In this document: positions 52,672 through 61,392 of the stretch, one piece after another | Layout: every line of letters begins with the position of its first letter | Numbering within the stretch: the first letter of the stretch is position 1 | The notes under the pieces: generated by a model | Seen by the model: the letters and a program-made list of their open reading frames with translations, nothing else | What the model was told of the DNA's origin: nothing | Databases searched by the model: none | Source of the DNA: Desulfobacteraceae bacterium | GTDB lineage: Bacteria > Desulfobacterota > Desulfobacteria > Desulfobacterales > Desulfobacteraceae | Length of the DNA stretch: 64,000 bases | Assembly: GCA_016743945.1 (NCBI GenBank) | Contig: JADGFI010000003.1 | Span: 124,001 to 188,000, forward strand | Direction: 5' to 3' | Translations under genes and position numbers: made by a program

Positions 52672-55600
52672 AAATAAATGCGTTAAATAGCATAACCCAT
52701 ATTGGACTTTTGGGGATGGCGTTACAATTCAATTTGAGGCCCTCCCTTAAAAAATATATGAAAAGCCCCGACGGATGGACCAACTTTACCATTGGCCTCA
52801 GGACAGCTTCGGGAAGGGTCAACCAATCCATTGTATTCTTTAACGGCCGGGTAACGGTTTTGAGCCGTATTCCTGATAACGCCGATGCCATCATGCATTT
52901 TGTCGATGACAGGGTGTTGATGCAGATTATTCGCATCCCCCCCAGTGAGATGCTGAATCTGGTGTTAAAAAATAAAATCATCCTCTATGGCAATATGTCC
53001 TATCTCCAGGCCTTCACCTATTATATTTCCCTTATCATGGGCGGGGTGCACGAAAGAATGCTGATCCGGGCCCAAAAAAAAGAGGAGCAGTCACGGAAAA
53101 TATTATCCCAAAATGATGATCCCGGGGTCCCAAAGTCACTTGTTGAAAGAAAAAATTACCGGATGAAGGGAGACAAAATAGATCCCGGGGTCAGATGGCT
53201 GGATGATCCCTACCTGCCCCAGTACAGCCTGGAAGATTTTCCCCGGATCAAACAGCAATATGAACGACATGTGAAGGCAACCCCTGAAATTTCTTCGGAA
53301 AGACCGGTCCTGTTAACCCAATGGTACCGGAAAAACGGGTTTGACAAGGACAATGCGAGAAATGATTGGGTGCCGGAACTGCGCCAGGCACATGCCTTTA
53401 AATTTTTAATGGAAAATAAAAAAACAATCATCCGTCAGGGCAGCCTGATTGCAGGAACCTGCACCCCGGAGGAGGAAGGGGTCATTGTTTATCCGGATAC
53501 AACCGGCACCATGATCTGGGGGGAACTTTCTTCCATTAAAAAAAGGGTGCTAAACCCCTGCCATATTTCAGAAAAGACCGCCAAGAAACTCCATGATATT
53601 TTTCCCTTCTGGACCAAAAGAACCACCCGGGAATGGATACGAAATGCCTATGACTATCCCCTGTGCCAAAAGATAGACGAGCGGGCCGTTGCATCCTTTA
53701 ATTTCAAAATAGTCAGCATGTCCCACACCGTGCCGGACCTTCCTCGGTTTGTCCAGGAGGGAACCCATAAAATCATTGAAGATATCCAAACACAGATTGA
53801 ACTCCTCCATAAAGCAGATCCGGAGAAAGCTGAATCGGATAAAACAAAGACTGATAAGATTAAAACTGACAAGATCAATTCCCTCAATGCCATGATCCTC
53901 TGCCTTGAAGGGTTGAACACCTACGCCTTAAACCTGGCTGACCAGGCAAAAATTCTGGCGGAAAAAGAAAAGGATCCCCTGCGCCGGGCAGAGCTTGAAA
54001 AACTTATAATTATCTGCTGTCATGTGCCGGCAAAACCTGCCAGGACCCTTGATGAAGCGATTAATTCGGCCTGGATATCCTGGGTGGGTCTTCTCATGGA
54101 AAACAATAATGTTTCCCTTTCTCCGGGAAGGCTTGACCAGCTCTTCCAGCCCTATTTTGAAAATGATCTGGCAAAAATCACCACCGAAAAAGAACGTAAA
54201 GCCTATATTGAGCATGTTCTGGAATTGATATCCTGGTTTTTTCTGATAAATGGGGAACATTATAATCTGGTGCCCGATGTGGCCAATTATCTGTTTGGCG
54301 GCAGCCAGTCCCAGACCGCCATCACCATCGGCGGGATCACCCCCGAGGGCAAGGACGGGGTCAACGACATGACCTATATTTTTTTAAAAGTTACGGAAAT
54401 GCTGGGTCTCAATGATCCCAACATGAATGCCCGGTTCAAGCTTGATGTCAACTCTGACACATACTTGAAACGGCTGTGCGAAGTTAACATCATCACCGTG
54501 GCAACCCCCTCCATGCATTGTGACGATGCGGTGATCAAATCCTTTGAACAAAATTGCGATAAAATAAAAGATCTCAGGGACTGGGCCGCCACCGGATGTG
54601 TGGAAATTACCCTTTCCGGTAAGCACATGAGCCACACCGGGGCCACCTCCATCAATATGGTGGCAGGGCTTGAAATGGCTATGAACAATGGGTACCACCC
54701 CCTCATGGACTGGCATCTGGGGCCTGAAACCGGGTGTCTGGAAAAGGATGACTTTAAAAGTTTTGATCAGTTTTTTCAGGCCTTTGCCCTCCAGCAGCAA
54801 TTTATCATCGAAAACACAACCCTGCTAAATAATATGGCCGGAGAAGCCTATGCCTATCTGAGGCCAACCCCGCTTTTAAGCACTGCCATAAGGGGAGCCA
54901 TCACCAATGGAATGGATGTTACCAAGGGAGGGGCGCAGTACAATACTTCTGGCAGTTTCAATATCGGTCTTGCCGATGTGGTGGATTCCCTGATGGCCAT
55001 CAAAACCCTTGTTTTTGATAAAAAAAAAATCGGGTTCAGAAAGCTAAAACAGGCCATTGACACCAATTTTGAAAATGATCCCTCCCTCCATGCCATGGTG
55101 ATGAACAAAGTGCCACGGTTTGGCTCGGGCAGCGATGAAGCCGTTGACATGGCAAACCGGGTCATAGCATTGATCCATTCTTGCTATAAATCCATTAAAA
55201 ATTTCAGGGGGGGAGATTACACCGTTGGCTTCTGGTCCGTTGCCCAGCATGTTGCCTACGGGTCACTTTCCGGGGCGCTGCCCTCGGGGAAACTTGCCCA
55301 TAAGCCCTTTACCCCCGGCGCCACCCCCCACCCTTCGGCCTCAAAAAATTTTCTGGACAATATAAGAGATGTGGCCCGGTTGAACCCCCGCTACATGGAC
55401 AATAATATTGCCTTTAACGTCAAGCTTGTCCCCGCAGCAAAGGATACCAGGGAAAAAACCGTTGATACCATGGTTGCCTATGTTAAATCCTATTTTGAAC
55501 AGGGCGGGATGCAGATCCAGTTCAACATGGTCAATTCCCTGGTGTTAAGGGATGCCATGGCCAATCCTGAAAATTATCAAAACCTTCTGGTGCGAATCTC

Positions 55601-55679
55601 AGGATATAATGCCTATTTTGTGAACCTGAACCGAGAAATGCAATTGGAACTGATAGAAAGGACAGAATATACCCTATGA
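52668..55679 (+). CDS. Glycyl radical enzyme 2 with N-terminal SCP2-like domain
   Basis: This 1003-residue protein is a close paralogue of enzyme 1. The active-site Cys644 is in LRDWAATGCVEITLSGKHMS and the radical Gly979 in VRISGYNAYF. Residues of about 38-145 carry the same SCP2-like extension (GWTNFTIGLRTASGRVNQSI, PPSEMLNLVLKNKIILYGNM). Between the extension and the core is a charged linker. The Pro after Val-Glu in enzyme 1 is Ile here (GCVEP versus GCVEI), which may change the active site. The gene overlaps TetR 2 before it and the activase after it by four bases each, so the three form a tight operon. Confidence 0.88.
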   Translation: MKINALNSITHIGLLGMALQFNLRPSLKKYMKSPDGWTNFTIGLRTASGRVNQSIVFFNGRVTVLSRIPDNADAIMHFVDDRVLMQIIRIPPSEMLNLVLKNKIILYGNMSYLQAFTYYISLIMGGVHERMLIRAQKKEEQSRKILSQNDDPGVPKSLVERKNYRMKGDKIDPGVRWLDDPYLPQYSLEDFPRIKQQYERHVKATPEISSERPVLLTQWYRKNGFDKDNARNDWVPELRQAHAFKFLMENKKTIIRQGSLIAGTCTPEEEGVIVYPDTTGTMIWGELSSIKKRVLNPCHISEKTAKKLHDIFPFWTKRTTREWIRNAYDYPLCQKIDERAVASFNFKIVSMSHTVPDLPRFVQEGTHKIIEDIQTQIELLHKADPEKAESDKTKTDKIKTDKINSLNAMILCLEGLNTYALNLADQAKILAEKEKDPLRRAELEKLIIICCHVPAKPARTLDEAINSAWISWVGLLMENNNVSLSPGRLDQLFQPYFENDLAKITTEKERKAYIEHVLELISWFFLINGEHYNLVPDVANYLFGGSQSQTAITIGGITPEGKDGVNDMTYIFLKVTEMLGLNDPNMNARFKLDVNSDTYLKRLCEVNIITVATPSMHCDDAVIKSFEQNCDKIKDLRDWAATGCVEITLSGKHMSHTGATSINMVAGLEMAMNNGYHPLMDWHLGPETGCLEKDDFKSFDQFFQAFALQQQFIIENTTLLNNMAGEAYAYLRPTPLLSTAIRGAITNGMDVTKGGAQYNTSGSFNIGLADVVDSLMAIKTLVFDKKKIGFRKLKQAIDTNFENDPSLHAMVMNKVPRFGSGSDEAVDMANRVIALIHSCYKSIKNFRGGDYTVGFWSVAQHVAYGSLSGALPSGKLAHKPFTPGATPHPSASKNFLDNIRDVARLNPRYMDNNIAFNVKLVPAAKDTREKTVDTMVAYVKSYFEQGGMQIQFNMVNSLVLRDAMANPENYQNLLVRISGYNAYFVNLNREMQLELIERTEYTL

Positions 55680-56614
55680 ATCCCTCTCCTCTTATACTTG
55701 ATCCCCTTATACTTGAACTAAAAGGCAATTCCCTTGATGACGGTCCCGGCATCCGCACGGTTGTCTTCTTCAAGGGCTGCCCCCTTGACTGTGTCTGGTG
55801 CCATAACCCGGAAAGCAAAAAAGCTGCGGCTGAAATTTCATTTGAATCCAAGGTCTGTGTGGGCTGTAATACCTGTATGGATACTTGCACAAATAACGCC
55901 CTGTCCAGGGAAAATCCCCTGTTCATTGACCGGAATCTTTGCACTCTTTGTTTTGACTGTGTGGACAATTGCCCGGCCGGCGCCCTGGAACAGATCGGCC
56001 AAAAAATGTCCATTTCAGAAATAGTGGATCAGGTGATGAAGGACAAGCCTTTTTTTGATACCTCAAAGGGAGGGGTGACCTTTTCCGGTGGGGAGCCAAC
56101 TTTGAATATGGCTTTTCTGGGCAAAGCGGCAAAAGCCCTGAAGGAAAAAGGGGTACATGTTCTTGTTGAAACCTGCGGCCAGTTTAATTACGATTCCTTT
56201 ATTGAGCTTGTGTATCCCCATGTGGATTTAATCTATTTTGACATCAAAATCATGGACAAAGATCACCATAAAAAATACTGCGGGCTGCCCAATAAAGGTA
56301 TTCTAAAAAATTTTAAAAACCTTCATAAAAAATATCTGAACGGCGGCGTAACCGTTTTACCGCGAACCCCCTTGATCCCGGATATCACCGATACAAGGGA
56401 GAATCTTTTGGCCATTGTATCTCTTTACAAAGAAGAAGGCGTAAAAAAAACCCAATTGATGCCCTACCACCCCCTGTGGCAGGAAAAAAACCTGAAAATC
56501 GGCATATCCCCCGTTTTAACCAAAGAATGGTCGCCTGAAAAATGGATGGCGGAGGAACGGGTCAAGATCTGTGAAAAAATTTTTATAGATGTGGGTATTT
56601 TACTGGAATCCTGA
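55676..56614 (+). CDS. Glycyl radical enzyme activase (radical SAM)
   Basis: This 312-residue enzyme uses S-adenosylmethionine to place the radical on glycyl radical enzymes. The radical SAM cluster motif is CPLDCVWCHN (Cx3Cx2C), preceded by NSLDDGPGIRTVVFFKGC. Two ferredoxin-like [4Fe-4S] motifs follow (CVGCNTCMDTC and CTLCFDCVDNC), as in activases of dehydratase-type enzymes. GGVTFSGGEPTLN and ETCGQF are also conserved. It is the only activase in the window and directly follows enzyme 2 with an ATGA overlap; it probably serves both enzymes. Confidence 0.94.
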   Translation: MNPSPLILDPLILELKGNSLDDGPGIRTVVFFKGCPLDCVWCHNPESKKAAAEISFESKVCVGCNTCMDTCTNNALSRENPLFIDRNLCTLCFDCVDNCPAGALEQIGQKMSISEIVDQVMKDKPFFDTSKGGVTFSGGEPTLNMAFLGKAAKALKEKGVHVLVETCGQFNYDSFIELVYPHVDLIYFDIKIMDKDHHKKYCGLPNKGILKNFKNLHKKYLNGGVTVLPRTPLIPDITDTRENLLAIVSLYKEEGVKKTQLMPYHPLWQEKNLKIGISPVLTKEWSPEKWMAEERVKICEKIFIDVGILLES

Positions 56615-56995
56615 TCAGGGCAGGTTGAATTCCAATAATTCACTATCTGCCTGATCCTTGAGCCAGTTTCTCAATGCCCGGTTCAGATGTCCTGCACACC
56701 GGCCGAGATATGATTTCAGAGGACAGGGCAGGGCTGGAAACAATTCCCACTCAATCTTGTATCCCTGACCAAAACAGATGAGAATCTGTCCTGACAGCGC
56801 ATTGGCCTGACGGTCAATACCAACACCGGCAGAAGCAGAGTCTCCAATTATCAAAATACGAATATTTGTTTCTCCACTGCCTTGGATTCCTTTTCGCTGA
56901 CCGCTTGCCTCTGGCAATCGCAGGGTATTTTTTCTGACAGACTTCCCCTGGAAAATCAAAATAGGGGCTAAAATAAATTTTACGAACCAATGCAT
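56615..56995 (-). pseudogene. SGNH hydrolase remnant with internal deletion
   Basis: The frame begins like a GDSL/SGNH esterase (HWFVKFILAPILIFQGK, RILIIGDSASAGVGID with the catalytic Ser in GDS). After IEW it jumps to FPALPCPLKSYLGRCAGHLN, which in intact family members comes roughly 60-80 residues later. The middle, including the GxND block, is gone. The protein then stops before the C-terminal Asp-His block. It should be inactive. Confidence 0.6.
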
Positions 56996-57021
56996 TTTAT
57001 TTCCATATCTGTTCCCATCCT

Positions 57022-57198
57022 TCAAAATGAATTTGCAGCAATAAACGCAACAGGACTGGTGCCAAAATATCGCTTGAATTCGCGACTAAATTGAGTGGCA
57101 CTCTCGTAACCCGCCCTGGTTGCGGCCTCATTCACCCGAACCCCTTTTTCAGCCAGCAGGTCCCTGGCATTATTCAGCCTTACTTTTTTTATATCCAT
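57022..57198 (-). pseudogene. AraC-family regulator remnant (C-terminal helix-turn-helix)
   Basis: A 58-codon frame reads KKVRLNNARDLLAEKGVRVN and YESATQFSREFKRYFGTSP, the second helix-turn-helix and signature end of an AraC-type regulator. The sensory domain and the first helix-turn-helix are missing, and an eight-G run (57203-57210) lies just outside the frame. It is a truncated remnant. Confidence 0.65.
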
Positions 57199-57315
57199 TC
57201 ACGGGGGGGGATTAAGCAATTTTAAGTGCTTGAAATTATAGCAAAATCTTTCTAAAAGATAACCCACTGAAATGATTAAATAAAACTATATTTTTGATAT
57301 GCTATACTCTTTTTT

Positions 57316-57628
57316 ATGGCGTTAAAAAGACCTTTTTCAAATGAAGATTTCCAGGCGCATGTAGCTGTGGCTGCTCTTCTTTTGATCCGAAAAGCATTAA
57401 GCCCTTGCTGAAAAAAAAGATAAGGTTACCAAACAATTCGGCAAACAAATAGTACACGATCTTCAGTTCCTCTGTCATTGGACAAAATCACCCCCCGAAA
57501 ACAAAGAATGGCGAGAGTCTTATGAACACTTCATGGATTTGATATTTGAACATCAGAAACATGAAGGAGAAATCGGTGGGTCGAACGGATCTTGTCATTC
57601 AAACAAACATGTTCAATCCGGTCTTTGA
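57316..57628 (+). pseudogene. Frameshifted small gene of unknown family
   Basis: A frame from 57316 reads MALKRPFSNEDFQAHVAVAA and ends early at KALSPC. One base later the reading continues in another frame as ALAEKKDKVTKQFGKQIVHD and EWRESYEHFMDLIFEHQKHE to a stop at 57626-57628. The two pieces would join at GCATTA(A)GCC if one A were removed. I do not recognise the family. Confidence 0.35.
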
Positions 57629-57761
57629 GTTCTTTCCCACTATTGGTCGAACTTCTGGATTCTTATTTCAAAGAGCAAGAAGCTGATCTTTCATGACTCT
57701 GATCATTGATTACTAGTCGATATCCCGTGAATGAATACTCACATACAATGAAATTAAAATT

Positions 57762-58076
57762 ATGAAAGATTTTTTTATTTAAGCTTTAATCGGTTTAGTC
57801 ATCGTTTTGGCCATTAACACTATTGGCGCTATTGTTGGTTTTGTTCTATACAAATTGGGATTATTTTCTGATATAAAAAGCCAAACACCTACCAGACAAA
57901 GGTTAGGGCGAGTACTTGCAATTATGGTTGGTATCGTTTATGTGGTCCAATCACTTGCTAAAATAAATCATTTCACACCAATGGTGGAAAAATGGGATCA
58001 ATTCAATCTTACCTACCTGTTACCCTATGTTGGTGTGTCAGAGTTTGTTTTCGGACTTTTCCTTTTATTCAGTTAA
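57762..58076 (+). pseudogene. DoxX-like membrane protein remnant with in-frame stop
   Basis: An ATG at 57762 opens MKDFFI, then a TAA at 57780, and the same frame goes on ALIGLVIVLAINTIGAIVGF and GIVYVVQSLAKINHFTPMVE, ending LLPYVGVSEFVFGLFLLFS. The latter part resembles the first half of DoxX-like proteins, which have four helices; the second half is absent. With both an early stop and a lost C-terminus it is probably dead. A TTG at 57807 could in principle start a short protein. Confidence 0.45.
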
Positions 58077-58113
58077 AATACATCCACATATTTTTTTTTG
58101 CTGGTGACATTTG

Positions 58114-59712
58114 TCATGGCAGGTGTATATTCCCCGACGATTTTTTTTCTTTTTTCATCTTATACATTTCCTTGTCTGCCCGATTGATAAAACTTTCCAT
58201 TGTATCAGATATTCCCTCCCAGAGAGAGACCCCCCAGCTCAGGGTTAGCTCCCGTTGAAAAACCGACTGGCTCCCACGGGCATATGAATCTTCAATCCTG
58301 GAAATCACTTCCCGGGTGCCCTCTCTTACCAGGCCGGGAAGGATCACTATAAACTCATCTCCACCAATTCGGGCGGCAATATCCGTATTCCGGATGGATT
58401 TTATGATGGACTCGGCAGCCAACAGAATCATTTGATCCCCTTTTCTGTGCCCGAGGGTGTCATTTATCGTTTTGAGATTGTCCAGATCAATATAGGCGAG
58501 GCTTAAAGAATGCCCGTACCTTTTGGCCACATTCATCTGATATTCAAGCTGGTCCATGGCTGCCCTGTGGTTCAGCAATCCTGTCAGTCCATCCCGGGTG
58601 GCCGATGCCTCCAGAGAAGCCAGATACCACTTATTTTTCACCCTTGCCTTGCCAAGGAACCACCCAAGTAAAAACAGAATGGGCACAATAATAACGCCTG
58701 CCATCAGGAGTCCCTGAACAAGAAGGATGTCTTGCCTGTGAATATTTTTTTTGGGAACAAACATCAAAAAGGTCCAGAAATGGTTATTGGAGACGGTCAT
58801 CATGGCATCAACGCCAAAGGGATTGATGGTCTTCCGGTAATAGATGCCCTCGGGGCGATCAAATTTCTGACCCCTGCTGGTTGAGAGGAGTTCCCAAAAA
58901 TCCGGGTAATCGGAAAAAAAACCTGCCTTTTTTTCCGGAAACATAAACCCAAAATTCTTATCAGGATTTGGCCCGTAAAGGTAGTAGCCATCTTCATTAA
59001 GGAGAATCCATTGATCCTCCTTGTGAACAAATACACTCAGATCCCTTAAAATCTGTTGGGCAAGATAGTTGAACACAAGGAGGCCCACGCGTTTCCCATG
59101 ACTCTCAAATACAGGAATGGCAAACCGAATCATGGGCTTGTGGGGGAGTTCTACCCTGCCGTGTTCAACATTCAGATCCATGGGGCTCATATAAATCTGA
59201 TTTTCGGAAAGTGCCATGGATTCACGAACATAATAGCGGTCAGCCTTATCCTGTAATTGACCCCGGGGACGAACCCTGGCCCTGTTATCCGGGTCAAGAT
59301 CCACCCGGAGAATTTCCATCCCGTTTAAGTTCAGCAAGCGAACCTGTCCAAAGGTGGGGGCGAAATGGCTTACCTTTGCTTCAACTATTTTTAAAAAAAA
59401 CCGTTCCACTGCGCTACGCATGGCCGGATCTTCACCTTTTAGAAGCTGCCTTACCGAATAAAGGTTGGAGGCATGGACCAGATATACTTCTATCCTTAAA
59501 AAAATGTCATGGATTCGCTCACCCATTGCGCTGACTTCCTGGGTCCTGTTCTGATCAAGATCATGATGAATCCGGCCATGAAGAATTTGGTATATGAAAA
59601 ACTCGACTATGAAAAAAAGAAAACAGAGACAAAAAGCAAGGATCAGCCCCATACGGACTTCTTCTATTCTCTGTACCCGGGTTCTGTTCTCTGGGTTTCC
59701 ACTCATTGTCAT
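58114..59712 (-). CDS. Membrane-bound diguanylate cyclase
   Basis: This 532-residue protein makes cyclic di-GMP. It has an N-terminal membrane helix (LILAFCLCFLFFIVEFFIY), a large periplasmic sensor of about 270 residues that resembles a Cache domain (SMALSENQIYMSPMDLNVEH, MIRFAIPVFESHGKRVGLLV), a second helix (GLLMAGVIIVPILFLLGWFL) and a C-terminal GGDEF domain with the active motif intact at residues 450-454. An RNTD five residues before it is a full inhibitory I-site, so product feedback is likely. It could help control surface structures such as the fimbriae, but no direct link is seen. Confidence 0.92.
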   Translation of the reverse strand: MTMSGNPENRTRVQRIEEVRMGLILAFCLCFLFFIVEFFIYQILHGRIHHDLDQNRTQEVSAMGERIHDIFLRIEVYLVHASNLYSVRQLLKGEDPAMRSAVERFFLKIVEAKVSHFAPTFGQVRLLNLNGMEILRVDLDPDNRARVRPRGQLQDKADRYYVRESMALSENQIYMSPMDLNVEHGRVELPHKPMIRFAIPVFESHGKRVGLLVFNYLAQQILRDLSVFVHKEDQWILLNEDGYYLYGPNPDKNFGFMFPEKKAGFFSDYPDFWELLSTSRGQKFDRPEGIYYRKTINPFGVDAMMTVSNNHFWTFLMFVPKKNIHRQDILLVQGLLMAGVIIVPILFLLGWFLGKARVKNKWYLASLEASATRDGLTGLLNHRAAMDQLEYQMNVAKRYGHSLSLAYIDLDNLKTINDTLGHRKGDQMILLAAESIIKSIRNTDIAARIGGDEFIVILPGLVREGTREVISRIEDSYARGSQSVFQRELTLSWGVSLWEGISDTMESFINRADKEMYKMKKEKKSSGNIHLP

Positions 59713-59925
59713 TTAAACCGGCCCACCAGCATTCAGGGAGCCCCCTTTTTTTTGGGGATCAACAAAATCTCCATGAGATATTTCTATTTTGGATTGGATT
59801 CACTCTTTACCCCAAAAACATATCACAAAAATTAACTTTCGCAAATACCCGTTCCCCTTTACCCATCGCAATACCATATCATTTTTTATTCTTTTTACTT
59901 GCCTAACCTTTCCCAACCTGTTTGA

Positions 59926-61350
59926 ATGCGGGCCATGAAAATTATCAATGCCAAATATAGGAACCTTATCATTGGTCAATTTATTGCAGCCCCAGGGGAA
60001 GCCTGGTGCCTCGTGGGGACAAACCGCTCCGGGATTGACAATTTTTTCACCCTCCTGACCCGGGAAGACCCAAAAATAGTTTCCGATCTGATGGAGCTTC
60101 CCCAGGGCCTGGGGGTCGTTTCTTTTAGCCGCCAGCAGAAGGTGTTTGAGGAAGAATTAAAAAAAAACGATACCGATTTTCTAGACAAGATAGACCCCGG
60201 CACACCGGCCAGGTCCTTCCTGGAAAACCCGGAAAAACATACCGACCTGATCAAGGCCTTTGGCATGACCCATTCCATGGACAAGGGATACCGGCAATTG
60301 AGCACGGGCCAGGCAAGAAAACTCATGCTCCTGGCCCAGATCACCCGAGGGGTCTCCTATCTGGCGATCCAGGCCCCCTATGAAGGGCTGGACCCACCCA
60401 GCTGTCAAGAACTTGACAGGGCACTGGCCCTGTTGCACCAACAAGGTATCGGGATTCTTATCACCGTGAACAACCGAAAGGACATCCCGGACTTTTGTAC
60501 CCATGTGGGTCTGATTGCCCATGGCCACCTGGACCTGATGGGCCCCCGGACAGATATCATGGCTGCCCTGGAAAAAAAACTGGACCGGGAAGACCCGGAT
60601 TTTCAGGTATCTGTGAATGAATTGATCCAGGACCAAAGCAATACCGAAACCTGGGAGCCCCCTGAATCCGGGTCCAAAAAAAAGACCAGGAACGTGACAG
60701 AGCTGGTTCGTTTGAAAAACGGATCTGCCGGATATGGTGGCAATACCCTTTTCACGGGCTTAAATCTCAGGATTCACACCGGCGACCACACCCTGGTGAC
60801 AGGATCCAATGGCTGCGGAAAATCCACCCTGCTCCAGCTCATCACCGGAGATCACCCGGCCTGCTATCAAAATGATCTGCGCATATTCGGCACCCAAAGG
60901 GGGACCGGCGAATCCATCTGGGAACTAAAAAAAGAAATGGGCATTGTCAGCCCGGACCTGCACCGGAACTATTTTGTGCCGGGCAATACCCTGGATTGTA
61001 TTATCTCCGGCATCTTTGATTCCATTGGCCTTTACCAAAAATATACCCACCAAAACAAACACCAGGCCATAAAATGGCTGGAACGAACAGGGCTTATCCA
61101 AGAAGCCCAAACCCCATTTCGCCAGCTCAGTTATGCCAACCAGCGACTGGTCCTCATTGCCAGAGCCCTGATCAAAGTGCCCCGACTGCTGATCCTGGAC
61201 GAACCCACCCAGGGATTGGACGATTTAAACAGAAAGGCCGTGCTTAATTTTCTGGAACAGGTGGCACAGGAAAGTGTGAGTACCCTCCTCTATGTCAGCC
61301 ACCGCCAGGATGAGTTTCGAGATTTTTTCAAATACCGGATCCAACTCTAA
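59926..61350 (+). CDS. modF: ModF-like tandem ABC ATPase
   Basis: This 474-residue cytoplasmic protein has two ATP-binding domains in a row, as in ModF (PhrA), a protein of unclear role linked to molybdenum. The first domain has a spoiled Walker A (GTNRSGIDNFF, no Lys) but keeps the signature LSTGQARKL. The second has a full Walker A (GSNGCGKST), Walker B LLILDEPTQGLD and a weakened signature LSYANQRLVLIARAL. No membrane partner is nearby. A molybdenum-storage-like protein lies 1.4 kb downstream, which suits a molybdenum context. Confidence 0.78.
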   Translation: MRAMKIINAKYRNLIIGQFIAAPGEAWCLVGTNRSGIDNFFTLLTREDPKIVSDLMELPQGLGVVSFSRQQKVFEEELKKNDTDFLDKIDPGTPARSFLENPEKHTDLIKAFGMTHSMDKGYRQLSTGQARKLMLLAQITRGVSYLAIQAPYEGLDPPSCQELDRALALLHQQGIGILITVNNRKDIPDFCTHVGLIAHGHLDLMGPRTDIMAALEKKLDREDPDFQVSVNELIQDQSNTETWEPPESGSKKKTRNVTELVRLKNGSAGYGGNTLFTGLNLRIHTGDHTLVTGSNGCGKSTLLQLITGDHPACYQNDLRIFGTQRGTGESIWELKKEMGIVSPDLHRNYFVPGNTLDCIISGIFDSIGLYQKYTHQNKHQAIKWLERTGLIQEAQTPFRQLSYANQRLVLIARALIKVPRLLILDEPTQGLDDLNRKAVLNFLEQVAQESVSTLLYVSHRQDEFRDFFKYRIQL

Positions 61351-61392
61351 TCACACCCGGCTTTAATGAAAGAAAGGAGATGAAAACGAGGG

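Noticed and set aside
47952-56614. A bacterial microcompartment for the glycyl radical enzymes
   Set aside because: No shell proteins, aldehyde dehydrogenase, alcohol dehydrogenase or phosphotransacylase genes are next to the enzymes, and neither enzyme has an obvious encapsulation helix.
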